Positions 31,892 to 44,400 of a stretch of DNA of 64,000 nt are shown here, piece after piece. Source of the DNA: Acestrorhynchus altus. Taxonomy: Eukaryota > Chordata > Actinopteri > Characiformes > Acestrorhynchidae. Location: the NCBI GenBank assembly GCA_034509495.1, contig CM067509.1, positions 6,596,788 to 6,660,787 on the forward strand, written 5' to 3'. The first letter of the stretch is position 1. The number at the start of each line of letters is the position of its first letter. The notes below the pieces were generated by a model, which had not been told where the DNA came from, made no database searches, and worked only from the letters and a program-made list of their open reading frames with translations. The position numbers and the translations under genes were made by a program.

Positions 31892-34422
31892 TTACAACTG
31901 AGTCATCCTGCCTTTGTCGGTGTTGCCGTTCTCGTCAAAGTGAAAGCCCTCGTTGTCTAACCCGCAGTCCTGCTTCTCTTTACAGGGGGCAACGTCAGGA
32001 GTTCCCGCCGCGCTCTCGCTGTCTTCTATAGGCTGGCGTCTCCGGCAGTGTCTCTTATACATCTGGTAGGCTGAAACAGACAGACAGGGTTGGGTCAGCT
32101 GGGGCTGTGAAACAGCTTTGGGATTGTTTGTCCTTTTCTTATTTTTATGTAGTATGTATTTCATACTGGTCATTATAATTAGTAGTATTTATGCAATAAT
32201 TAATTTAGGTACTGAACAGTTTACAGTAGCTACTAAATCAAATAATCATCAACCACTTCAGCCAGAGTGGACGCAGTGGACAATTCTTTTTCGATCACAA
32301 CTTGGAAACAGTTAGTTTTAGGGCAGTGGGTCATCGGACTCACCTCCAACTGCAATAACGGGCACCACGATCTGGAAGATGCTGTAGATTAAAGGGAAGG
32401 CAAACATAACCTCCAGCTCTTCGGGGGTGAAGGACAGCTGGACGATGGTGCTGCACAGCTGTGAGTTCTGGAAGCCCGTCTCAAGGGCGATGGTGCGACA
32501 CCTGCCATAAACGCAACACATCACACTCTGAAGCATAGTTCACATAGTTTTGAGCCATCTACCCACCCAGTGAGGGTTTGCAGCAGTGCTGCAAACCCTC
32601 ACTGGGTGGGTAGATAGACTACCACTATGACCTGAGGATCGTGAGTTCAAATCCCGGATCACGCTGCTCGCCGTCGGCACCCGGGGTCCAGAGGGAGAAC
32701 GGGCCGTTTTGCTGCTCTCCCTCTGGACCCCGGCTGCCAACGGCGAGCAGCGTGATCCGGGATTCGAACTCACGATCCTTGGATCACAGTGATGGAGCCT
32801 TAGACCTTAGACTGAGCCTTAGCCTTAGCCTTAGACTGAGCCACTTGGCTGGTAATCAGCTCTCTACCTGTGCCAGGGCTGTCCTACAAAGCGAGCCAGG
32901 AAAAAGCCCAGACCGAAGCCAATGAAAGGGTAAATGGTTCCGATGACCCACAGTGCGGGAGAGATTGTCCACGAGGACTGATACAGCACACCTCCCACCA
33001 CCGCGATGATGATGATCAGAAAGACGCCCACCACAGATCCCACCTGTAAAAACACGATTTCCCGTCGTCATCATCACACTGAAAGATGGATTCTAGACAC
33101 TCGATCAGATCAGAGCCGTCATGAGAACATTAACAATAAATGAATTTAAAAATCACCTTCAGGATCTTCTTTGCGACTTTGGGCCAGCGGTGTTTCACCA
33201 TTATTCCCACACTGATCGGTATGAGCAGACTCACCAGTGTGATGCCTGAACAGAGGAGTGTTCGTGGTCAGAGCAGAAGATGGAACTCTACACTGAACCA
33301 TATGAGGGTCCACACTTCAGTTTCTCACTCTCAGAACTTTCATAAACGTTACGTTCTTGGTAGATGATTCATAGTGGATACAGAATAATTCATAGAAGGT
33401 AATGATAAAGTACAGTGACATTTAAAAAAAACAGTAGTAATTCAGAGTAAATACTGAATAATTCATACTGTTTACTAAATAGTTCATCGCATGACTGAGT
33501 TGGCGTGAAGGTACAGGCGGTGGAGGGGTTGGTGGAGGTGGTGGGGTCTCACCTATGCTGTCGTAGGGAATCTGAATGGTATCTGCAGACGTCCACACGG
33601 AGGTGTAGATCAGCAGGCAGAGAGGCATCATGCCCAGAGCCAGGATGGACGAACAGGTGGTCATGCTGATGCTGTGCAGGAATGAGACAGGTCTGTGTAA
33701 AACACTCGCACACCTCCAACCCACGTTCAGCATTTGATCTGATGATCAAACTGTAGTTCTTACACTTACTGATCTACAGATTTACTTTAAGCAGATGCAG
33801 GAATTATAATAGGATAAAGATACAGAAGGCTCTGATTGGATGGAGCAATGCCATGAAAGAACCAGTTCATTATTCATCACTACTGAAGCCAAAACTGGTT
33901 CTTCTGTAGCAGTGGTCCTCAAAGTGGTGCTGAGGGACCACAAAGAGTCCAAATACTCTCCTGAGAACCGGTTTGAGAATCCCTGTTCTGCGGCATTGCT
34001 CCGGGGAACTTCGAGGAATAATAATATCTCAATTGACCTCACCTGAGGTCCATGTCTCCATCTAGCCAGTAGGCAATGACATTGGAGCTGGAGCCTCCGG
34101 GGCAGCAGCCCATGATCATGATGACCACAGCCTGGACGGGCAACACCTGGAAGGCCAGCGAGAGGGCGAAGCCGACAAAGGGCATGATCCCAAACTGGCA
34201 GAGGAAGCCGATGAATATGCCCCAGGGCCGGCGGATGTGCGACCACAGCTTGGGGGCGTCCACTGTGCAGCCCATGGAGAACATGACCATGGCCAGCATG
34301 ATGGTGAGGACAGTGCTCAGGACCAGACTCAGAATGGCGTTGAAGTCGCTTTCAGGGACCAAGCAGGACGTGCCGGAGCAGATGGTGGCATTGGCATGGC
34401 ACACGGGATCTGGGGTCGCCAT
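31892..34422 (-). CDS. slc10a2: Ileal/apical sodium-bile acid cotransporter (ASBT)
   Basis: SLC10A2 takes up bile acids with Na+ across the apical membrane of ileal and renal epithelium. Six coding exons: 34422-34043, 33671-33553, 33245-33157, 33043-32868, 32501-32344 and 32070-31892; 1101 nt, 366 aa (human 348). The start MATPDPVCHANATICSG aligns with the human N-terminus, including the N-glycosylation-type NAT. Transporter landmarks: MVMFSMGCTVD, RPWGIFIGFLCQFGIMPF, GCCPGGSSSNVIAYWLDGDMDL, LALGMMPLCLLIYT, IPYDSIG, ETGFQNSQLCSTIVQLSF and FPLIYSIFQ; a polar tail follows. Human SLC10A2 lies on 13q33 near POGLUT2 and TEX30, which agrees with the identity. Intron 4 is almost entirely palindromic. 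Confidence 0.96.
32557..32615. repeat. Perfect 59-bp palindrome in slc10a2 intron 4
   Basis: Arms of 29 nt (beginning ATCTACCCACCCAGTGAGGG) are exact reverse complements around a single G. It could extrude a cruciform or form an RNA hairpin. Confidence 0.95.
32635..32779. mobile_element. Inverted pair of tRNA-SINE-like segments, about 64-bp arms
   Basis: Left arm 32635-32698 and right arm 32716-32779 are near-perfect reverse complements. They include a tRNA B-box-like GAGTTC(A/G)AATCCC and the word TCACGCTGCTCGCCG. The 17-bp spacer is ACGGGCCGTTTTGCTGC. It probably arose from a head-to-head SINE pair or inverted duplication. Confidence 0.8.
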
Positions 34423-36156
34423 GGTGCTGTGTTCGGGCGTCGATGGACAAGTGCGGAATGAAGAGAGCGCGACCAAGCGAGGCAGTCAGGGTTTAGAGTG
34501 GTACAATCCCAAAAGAGAAGATCCCGGCGTTTCCAGGGTTTTCCTTCCTTCTCTCTCTCGCTCCTTCTCTCCCTCCTTCTCCGCCGGCGGTGAGATGTGC
34601 ACAGAGGCTCCTTGAGGGTTTTACTGCCCTTTAATACTTGCAGGGGGCAAATAAAAATGGGCAAAAAGATGAAAAATTAACTTGTGCCAAATGGTTTTAT
34701 GGGGTCAGTGTCCAAATGCACACACATAAAAGCAGGGACAATGTCACTGCTTCAACTTTAGGTACAATAAATGCAATTGCACCACCCTGCTCTTTTATAG
34801 CACTTTTTATTGGACTTTCTGTAGGTACAGCAGTGCACCATCATCACCACCATCATCATCACCATCATCATCAATACATCACTACGACTTCAGAAATGCT
34901 TGGGAAGGATGTCTGCATGCTATGGGGCCCCGAGAGCGTCCCAAGCAATAATTACCATAAAACGAAGCAGAACAAAGTTGAAAAGTCCTGTAGAAGCTCC
35001 AAACATAGGAGCGCTAAACAAGGCTCCGACACTTTAACCAACACATGGCCCGAAGTTAAAGTTTAAAGACCCAAACATCAAAGGTCAGTGGAATTCCACG
35101 AGGCTACAAAAGAGAAAAAGGTGCAAAGCACAACGTTTTGGGAGTCCAAAGGTTCTTCTGAAGCCCAAACCAAAAACCTGTGAAGCCACGCCTCCCTTCA
35201 TCAAAAAAACTGCGAGATGTTTTCAGTAGAAGCTCTGGGTTTACTGTAGCAGACAGACGATATATGAACACAAGATCAAACGAAAGGTGTGGAGAAGGAA
35301 TGCGCTGCGTCAGTGACGGTAAAGGAGTATCACGCTCGTGTGTACGTGATGTCAAGGCCATGGCAGAGCGCCGACTATTTCAAAGTGCGGGTATTCAGCT
35401 TCCGGGACACCAGCGGTTATTAAATACTGGTCTCAGATCAGCCTTACTGGCAGTTTCACCTTCTGTGATGGCTTTCAAAGTCCCGTCAGAACACAGATGT
35501 TGGGGTCAACCTGGGCTTCAGTCTGAGGTTGAGTCTATGGGTTGGCGTGGGCTTCAGTCTGGACTTCAGCCTGAGGTTGAGTCTATGGGTTGGTGTGGGC
35601 TTCAGTCTGGACATCAGCCTGGGCTTCAGACCCAGTGTGGTGGTGTGTTATGTGGTTATATGGGTCTCAGGTTGTTTCGGAGCCCAGCTGTAGGTTCCCG
35701 GTCACATGTGCTATGAAACACCTGAGGAGATGGACGCCCGAGTACTGCAGAGAACTGAAACAGAGATAGAGAGCGAGTGTGATGAGCCAAATCATTAAGA
35801 CTACATTACATATGAAGGTAATGGTGTGGATGATGTGGTAACAGTGCTGTACGTGAAGGTCTAGGATCTATGTTAGACAGCAGATGAACGGTCGGTTCTC
35901 GTAGCTGATGTGCTGGATGACCTTTCGTGTCTTCGTTTTTTCGTATCGGCCGGGTCAGGTACAGCGTGTGTGCTGCTACTGGTATATGACTCTGAAGTAG
36001 CTTGTTGGTATGTGCCTTATCACCACTTTATCTCAAAAGGGCAACTTCCTGTATTCCCTAAGAGACGCACCCAAGCCTGGAGCTCCTGACCATGACCTTG
36101 TGTTATAAGTGCCACCATCTGGCACTAAAACAAGCGTGGTGTGATTTGGCTTTGAG

Positions 36157-36198
<42 letters not shown>

Positions 36199-36610
36199 CA
36201 TGTACATCATCCTCTAATCTTATCTCATCAGCGAGATGATCACTATCTGATTCCATTTACACTTTCTCATCTCTCCCACAGACTGGAATCTCGATCCATC
36301 AGATAAAGCTCCAGTTAACTGCAGGTCAGACGTGGCGACACGGGGTCAGCCAGGTCCACCAGCCCACTAGAACCATGATGTTAATGGATCCAAAGGGAGT
36401 AAGAAACGATGTGGTACAAGAGAGCTCGCGCAAGAGATACTGGTGTCAAAGCAGCTACTGTAAGATAACCCTGAAGGTCAGATTTAATGTCTGCTCACGA
36501 GAACAGCAGTGTGTGTAGAAGATCTCCAGACTCTCCACTCTCTGGAAAATCAATGCAGAACTGTTCCTAATAAGCGTACAGCATGTCGAGTGTGTCGTAC
36601 GGAGAATGCT
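34423..36610. other. Region between slc10a2 start and last visible gtpbp8 exon
   Basis: About 2.2 kb. It holds the slc10a2 5' UTR/promoter, a short CAT/CAC simple repeat (34834-34876), an imperfect direct duplication of a GGGCTTCAGTCTG-containing unit (about 35510-35620) and a GT repeat (36161-36195). The last gtpbp8 exon should lie here but I could not recognise it. Confidence 0.5.
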
Positions 36611-36619
36611 TCACCTCAC

Positions 36620-38098
36620 GAGGAAGGGCTGGGCGAAGCAGGTGGAGGTCTGATCTTTGATGAAGTTGTGGAGCTGAAGAAGAAGGGACAGCAGGGCCCC
36701 CTGCCGGGTTCGGTCTATCTTGGTCACCACCAGCTAAAATAAAGAGGCAGAATCGTTCAAAACGTCACCGATAATCTTCACAGATAAACTTCAACAGCAA
36801 TAACAAGGTTTTCTGCTTCTAGACAAGCTGTGTGCATTTGCACATCTGTGTCAGCTAAGCAGCAGTTGAACACAGAGACAGGCCCTCCATAATAACATCG
36901 GGCTCTGCGCTGCTGCTGCTACCTGCTGGTCTCTAACCGCAGGTGCAGAAGAGACGTATACTCACCACATAGGGAATGCCAAACTCCTCGCACATCTCCA
37001 CGGCAACCAGATCAAGCTTCTGCAGCCCTGCACCTCCATCCACTAACAAGAACGTCCTCACGAGGCTGATGAGAAAATAAAGAGGTTCAAATATCCACAT
37101 CACAGCACACCAATCAGACATCTGCAGCCGTGGTCACTCTCAAAGCTCCTACTTCTGTCTCTGCTGAAGGTAGGGCTCCACCATGTCCACAAAGTCTTTT
37201 GGAGCTCGGTGTCCATAGCCTGGCATGTCTACTAGAGTAAAGGCTCTTCCCACCGTGAAGAAGTTCAGCTTTTTTGTGTGTCCCTGCAGAACATAAGATC
37301 GGATTTGAGCAACATTAGAAACGGCTTAAAAAACCTTTTATATGTAACAAGTTTCAGATGATGATCCAAATTAATTCTTTAAAGCCTGAATCATTGAATA
37401 ATTGGCACCAAATACTTGTTCTTTCAACTAAAAGGACTTTCATTTTGTATTTGTATTTCTGACGCTGTAGCCACGCCCTCCCGCAGCCATTCCATTAGGA
37501 ACACTTACTGCTGTGTTCCATTTTGTCCTCCGTACGAATTTATGAGGAACGCAGAGACAGACGGATGTAAAAACTGTATGAATTCCGATCCGACTGTTCA
37601 GACATGGATCTGATTTCAACACCAGATATGAAAGAACTGAAATCAGTCTTTATGGCTGTTCGTGATGCCATGCAAACAGCACATCTGGGTCAAATATGAT
37701 GATAAAGATCAAATTTGGGACACTTTCACCTGCAGTGTGAACGCAGACTTCAGACGTCTATTTATTTTTCTAGTGCAGCAGTGCACAGATCATCCACCAG
37801 GGGGCAGAAAACATGAATCTGATTGGTTTCTTATTTCTGTAATGGATTATCATCAATGTATTTCAATATAAATGATTATATATAATTCAAATATGACTGA
37901 CTGATTATTTCAGATAATTACTGCATGTTGCAGAGTGTTATTTAATTTAGTTTTTTCAAAAAATCCACCAGTTCAGCCTACAGTGATTCGCTCACCGGTG
38001 TTTTGGAAACCCGTACTTCTACATCAGGGGCGAGCGAGAACAGGGCCCGGATGAGAGAGGACTTCCCAACATTGCTCCGGCCTATGAAGCACACCTGT

Positions 38099-38149
<51 letters not shown>

Positions 38150-38555
38150 CGATGAGACATCTCTCAATGCAAGGGTGAACACAAACATCTGTATCCCTGC
38201 CATCCCCTCACCTCACCTCTGGCTGTGTGAGCGAAGGTAAGTGGTCAATCCGGACCGCCGATGACGAGTAGACTATGCCGTGTCTAGGAGAGGGAGTGAA
38301 CAGCTTCTCTGCCCGCTCGAGGTCTTCCTCGAAGGGCTGGAAGAGCTGGAATCTTGTTCGGTCTACCTGTCGTGCCAGGTGCACCTCCAGCTCACTGAAT
38401 GGGTAGAGGAGACCCTTCCGCTTCTTCTCTGGCAGCAGGGAGGTTTGGCGCAGTGAGGCCAGCTGGTGGGACAGGCATGTGGATGCTGTCTCAGCAGCAG
38501 AGGAGAGACGCAGCAGAGTGCGGGCATTCAGAATGGACATTATAGTCGTCTTCAA
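36620..38555 (-). CDS. gtpbp8: GTP-binding protein 8 (EngB/YihA-type, mitochondrial), C-terminal exon not found
   Basis: GTPBP8 is a mitochondrial EngB-family GTPase thought to act in mitoribosome assembly. Five exons: 38555-38217, 38094-37996, 37283-37153, 37065-36966 and 36733-36620; 783 nt, 261 codons. The first ATG was taken; a second in-frame Met at 38540 is equally plausible. The basic, Ser/Leu-rich N-terminus fits a mitochondrial presequence. Seen: SSAVRIDHLP, G1 GRSNVGKSSLI, the switch segment GHTKKLNFF, G3 VDMPGYGHRAP, TFLLVDGGAG and G4 VVTKIDR. Human has about 25 further residues (SAVTFSGIHLLRCF type) in a final exon; no such exon is visible between 34423 and 36619. Reading past the exon 5 donor gives only VR and a stop. 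The exon 2 acceptor follows a GT repeat. Human GTPBP8 neighbours NEPRO. Confidence 0.9.
37794..37807 (+). promoter_or_regulatory. CTCF-consensus motif CCACCAGGGGGCAG
   Basis: Exact match to the CCACCAGGGGGCAG form of the CTCF core, within gtpbp8 intron 2. Confidence 0.55.
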
Positions 38556-41449
38556 AGAACGATGGGGGTTCTAGATGCATCCGTCAGCAATGGAGATGTT
38601 CGAGGGCTGGTCTTCAGTTCTTGGGAGAAGTAAAGACATACTGGAGCTGCAGAACAGAATGAAATGAACAGAGGGGTTAGGAGCTTCACTAGAACTTAGG
38701 AAAAGTCGATCCTATCAAATACTGAGAGGTGCCTGAATTGTGAATTCATTTCAAGTCTTCCTGCCCGACAGAACCTTCAGAAACAGAGAAGTGGAGCCAG
38801 AAATGTCCACTCTCTCAGTTCCTCTGACCACACAGGAACTCTTTGTGTTTCTATAATTCCAGACTGTAGTTCATCTGTTTCTCTGCAGACTTTATTCTCC
38901 TCATTTCACCCTGATCTTCAATGATCAGGACCCCACAGGACCACCACAGAGCAGATGTTATGAGTGGGTCAGAGACAGCAGTGCTGCTGGAGTGTTTAAA
39001 CCCTTTCAGTGTCCCTGCTGGACGGTGTAGTCAGAGGAGACAGTGAGAGGCGAAACAAGAAGGTGGTCTTTATGTTATGGCTTGTGTTTATGAGTGCTAT
39101 CGGGATCACACGAGCTTCACCAATATCTGGCATGTCGTGCAAATGACAAGTAAACCCTCAGATCCAGAACCAGAACCAGAACCAGAACAGAACAGAACCC
39201 TACAGGCTCACTGACCTTCATCAGTTCCACTCAGAAGCTCGAACTCGGCTCGTTTTCTCTGTTTTCAGGAGATTAATGTGACCTGAAGACACCAGAGGTG
39301 TGAGTTTGATGTGTGAGCTCTCAGAGCAGAAGACTAAGTTCAGCACTCCTTCAGGAACAGCAGAGTTTTAGGAGTTTTTAAACTGTTTACACTGCGCGTC
39401 CCGCTGGAACACCGGTGTTTCATTGATATAAACCCCCTGAGGAACAAGAGCGCCGCAGAAACGTTCCGCCCGTTCTCCGCTGGGTTCTGTGTTGAGGGTT
39501 CTTTAAGCGGTTCTGTTTGTTCTGTATTTCATTCTTATTCTTAATCTTCTGATGGATTTTTGGGGCGATACTGTTTTCAGGGAGGTAATTAACATTAAAA
39601 CACCACTTTCACCTCATTTTACACATTCATTCATTTTCACATCTATAAAAAAACTAAATACATAAAAACACTTATGTTTTCTAGGCTGCACTCAGTCAGC
39701 GATGGGAAGCAGTTTGACCAATGGTTGAGGAGATGCCGGGACATGTAGACCAATAGTGGTATCGGTAAAATAACCAATACCGATGTTAAAGTTTGTGAGA
39801 TGGTGAATGTGAATAAAATTCAAAGTTTGACCAAACGGTCAGAAATCAGTTCCTTTATTTTCTTATTTTGTTCATTTATTTTCAGCTGAAAATTCAGTAA
39901 CAAGAGTAAATATTTTTTCTGTTCACGCTGGCTGCCTGCACTACTTTCCATTATTGCCGTGTGGAAGCAGAAGGCGGAAGGAAAAGTAGTTCCTATATTA
40001 CATCATTTTTTTATGTCAGCAATGTTATGAGTTTTCACTGAGATGTAAGAAACCCACCCATAAATAATGAAATCCACATTTTCACCCCAAGATCAGTTCT
40101 TGAAAATAAACATTCTTAGTGTTGACTGTAGAAGAAAATGCTGGTGTGAAATCAGTGCAAATCACATCTTTCAAGGCTTTGTATCATCATCCTACCTGGA
40201 ACGCCATAGCAACCGCCTAAGAATCCTTAGGGACCAAATAACAGCAGCCTAGGAACGGTCTGGAAGCGGGAAGCTGCATAATGATACCATTGTTATGATT
40301 GGTGTTGTGAAGGACTTGCTCCCATGTGCTCCAGCAATTACAGAATTCACTTTCAGAAACGTGACGGTGTCGGTGAGCCAACAGTTGATTCCCAAATGCT
40401 TGGAATCGGAAAAACAACTCATTCAGAGCTCTGTTTCACTGCATGAGCCTTACACAGAGAACACACATCAGATTCATTCAGTTTTACAAAATTAGTTTAA
40501 TATTTGTTCAGAACTGCTGAGACACCACAGTATCTTATCTAATCAAAGTCTGAATCAATTCTGAAATGTATGAATCATTACAACCCTCGTTGATAAAACA
40601 TGGTCAAGTCCAGCCCTACTTTACATCACAAGTGAAAACAATGCCGTGAAAGTCGACTCAGTCTTGCTTTTATTCAGAGCGAGACTCGAGGAACAAAGAG
40701 GAGCCAACGTTGGAGAGTCCGGATTTGAACGTACTGCGGAAAAACTCAATTTAGAACAAGAACGAATGAATGAACACAGGAACGAATGAATTTTGTTGCT
40801 GCAAGGAAAAATCTTGCAATGGATACAAGCTCATATCACGGTCAGATACAAGACTGAAATATACCTTTATAGTGGCTCGTTCTGGATCGTTCGATTTCAC
40901 ACAAAAAAGCAGGAAAAATAATGCTTCATCTGGCAGAATAGGTGCACGTGAGTGTTTGAGGGAACCTGCAAACAATATATGTTTATATACTCGCTCAAAA
41001 CGTGAACATATACATTCCTCACACAAACTGAATAGAGTTGAAAATAAGTTATTAATGTAAGGCTGCAAGAACATTTCTAATGTAAAACAAAAAAGTGACA
41101 AAAAGAAGTCCTCGGAAAACAAATGCACACAAGCCATTTCAGTGCAATTTTATAAAAAACAAATTATACATATTTAGGAAATTCCATATTTTCACCGAAT
41201 GGTCCCCATCGTTTAGATTTAACTCTGACATTCCCCCAAAAAATGCTCATTTTATACATAAAACCCACCTTTTCCTAAACATTTAAAAAGAAAAAATGAA
41301 AATAAAAGTCCTTCCCACAGCAGAATTACAGCGGGTGATGGCCACAAGTGTAGAGACACCAAACATCTGCATGAAAGACCACCTGAAGACGGACGGCGAG
41401 CTGAAGTTCCCGAAATACCCCGATACGTGTGCCTGTGCGTTTGTGGTCT
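38556..41449. other. Intergenic region between gtpbp8 5' end and kpna3 3' end
   Basis: About 2.9 kb. It contains a family B MITE fragment at 38872-39060; the remainder is AT-rich unique sequence, part of it probably kpna3 3' UTR. No coding exon recognised. Confidence 0.55.
38872..39060 (+). mobile_element. MITE family B fragment
   Basis: Shares CTTTATTCTCCTCATTTCAC, TTCAATGATCAGGACCCCAC and GACAGCAGTGCTGCTGGAGT with the copies at 20870 and 45480. Confidence 0.65.
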
Positions 41450-44400
41450 TCAGAACTTGAATTCGTTGTTCTGCAGGTCGCCAGCAGGATTGAAGGTGAA
41501 GGTTCCTCCCTGCGTTGCCTCAGGAGCCAGACTGGAGTCTTCATCAATCTGACCAAACAAGTAGGAGAAGAGGACAGAGTGCGAAACGTAAGCGTGGAGG
41601 TCATCAGCGACTGAAGGAGACAGTCGTTCCTGAAATCAAAGCCTAACGAGGCAAAAGCAGATTGCTACTCACGTCGTCTCCTGAGAAGTACTGGTCAATG
41701 ATCTCGAAGGCCAGTTTGTAGATATACTCATTCTCGTGCTGCTGCAAGTTCTCAATCTTCTCCAAACCTGCACACAGTGGAACGCTTTAGTTTACGCAAA
41801 CAACAATCCGACCATCCTCTGATCTCACAGACCGAACAACAGAACCAGGTCACTCTGGAGCTCACTGATGTGTCACACTCACCTCCGCACTCCTCGATGA
41901 TAACGGACACAGAGCTGGCCTGCTCTCCAACCATCAGCAGGATGTTCTTCAGCCCATCCAGCACCACCTGCACCACCTGTGCATCCCGCACCACCAGTAA
42001 ATTGCACAGCGGAGCCACCACGCCCTCCTGCACGAGGTACTCCACCTGCAGGCAAAAACGGCAGGTGAGATGTGCTTCTGGGACTGGGACTGTTCCCAGT
42101 TTTCTTCCAAATGTAGTGGTTCCCAGTCCCCTAACTTTGTATGACTCCACCCATCCAGCGGTGGGAGGGTGAAGGTGATGGTCTTGAAGCTCCACATAGC
42201 ACTACATCTTTGCAAAAGTGGATCAAACGAGCTCTCTTGTTGCAGATACATTTACAGAACTAAACGTCAGATTCTCTGACCTGCTCTTTCTTGCCGCTTA
42301 TAGTGAGATTGCTGATGGCCCACGCTGCCTCTTTCTGAGTCCCGAAGTCACCCTGAGAGAGACAGAGACAGAGACAGAAGGAATGAGAGACTTTTCAGTT
42401 TCAGTGCAGAGGGCTCCACAAAGTATCAACAAGAATTTCATTGGTTAATAGTTACCAGCTTCTGATTGGCTGAAGACTTTTGTCACCTTTGTTGAAAATT
42501 CAGTGCGTGAGCTCTCCGAGAGGAGAAATCTGAATTTTCCCAGTCCCCCAAATATCTATGTCTCCCACTACGCCACCAGAGCTAGGATGGTGAAGGTAGC
42601 ATGATCTTGAAGCTCCATGAAGCTCCATGCCGGTCACTGGTCAACACCAGTCGACAAGACACATTTTGTAGGTGAACAACGTATATCCACCTTGCTCTAG
42701 CCAATCAGACAAGGGTTGGCTGGAACGTCATGTTCACAGGCGCCCAGACGTGGCGAGCATAACGATGATGTGAGCGTTACGTAGTTCTGGAGGGAGGTTC
42801 TCCTGTAGTACTGTTAACTAGTCAGGACTCACGGTGTAGTATTTTGAACACCGTGAATTACTGGTTGAAGTGGCCAAAGGAGGCGTGAAGCAATGCTGTA
42901 CCTTTGCTAACTGCTGTATGATCAGAGGGATGAGTCCAGCATCAATCACAGCCTGGACCTGCTGCTGGTTTCCTGCGGTGATATTGGACAGGAACCACAC
43001 TGCCTCCTATACGACCAACCAATCACAACACACCAACAATCACATCAACACAATAAACGCGTCCTTGCTTATAGACTGAAAAAGAGAACACTTTTATAAA
43101 CTCTGACACCGTACTTTCCAGAAAACACAGTAAATGGCCATAAGTTATTGGACACTTGCATATCCACTGTTTATCCATGGGAGATTCACCCCCTTTACCA
43201 CAGAAGCAGCCTCTACCACTAGATGATGGAACATTGCTGTTGTAATCTGGCTGCATTCAGCCACGTGTGTGTCAGCAAAGGGACCTCAAAGTAGCTGAAC
43301 TCATGCATCAGGGTGTCCACAAACTTTTGCTCATTTATGTCATCTGATGAAAGCATGCATCGGGCAACTGTGATAAAACGGATGCACTCGTTCTCAGACG
43401 TGAACCCCACACCCCCACTAACCTTGTTGATTTTGTCCTTCGGGTGTGTGAGCAGTAAGGGGAAGTGCGAGAGAACGTCACAGTTGAGCACAGCTTGGGT
43501 CTGTTCGTCTGTTCCTGTGACAATGTTTCCCACCGCCCTCAAGGCCGCCGTCTAACGAAAGAAAGCAACAGGTGTAAAGACGGATAACATCATCTTCTCT
43601 GTGACAGACTAGGATTTTTTTTTAAATCCCATTTTCCCTCCCAATTTGGAAATGGCAATTACCCAACCCCATTAGGACTCTCCCCATCACATACGGTGCT
43701 CTCAACACTCGGGGTGTGAAGTACATGCCTCCTCCGGTACATGTCAGTCAGCCACCACCTCTCTTTTGCCACCATAGCATCAAAGCTTGGCAGCCAAGAC
43801 GCTCAAAGCAAAGGCATGGCTCCGATACAACGGCTAAAAGACGCCTGTGCCGGCCACGTGCCGGAGAGACACCGTCTACCCACCCAGAGACAGCATGACC
43901 AATTTTGCTCTCCCAGAAGCAGCGCATTTAAGATTCAGAACTATGATCAGATCGTAGTTGACTAGGATTTAAAGAGATTAGTCACTGTGTTAGAGGTGTG
44001 ATGATCAGGTTACATGAGCCATTGTACAAATCTACAACCCGGACACTTAAGTGATGATTCCAGACTCTGCAAAGCCTCTACCTGAACTTTAACCTCCTGG
44101 TGGCTGAGCAGAGGGACTAGGAAAGGCACGACTCCAGACTCAATCACCATCTGTATCTGCTCGTTACCCCCGTCAGTCAGATACGACACCGCCCACACTG
44201 TGTCCACCAGAATCTACAATACACAGACATTATTCCTTCTGTTCTCACTCATAAGTCATTTTTGTTGCAGTTATACTTTAAAGAGAGAGAGAGAGAGAGA
44301 GAATGAATCCATACAGAAGAAGGAAACAGAACCATACTCACGTTAATATCAGTGTGGTATATGAGGACGCTTAATGCCGGAAGAAGCTGAAAAGAGTGAT

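Noticed and set aside
34834..34876. His-rich open frame from a CATCAC repeat
   Set aside because: Simple sequence repeat in an intergenic region with no gene context.
35880..35990. Minus-strand phrase KVIQHISYENRPFICC as a possible missing gtpbp8 exon
   Set aside because: It does not match the conserved C-terminal gtpbp8 sequence and has no suitable acceptor in the right phase.
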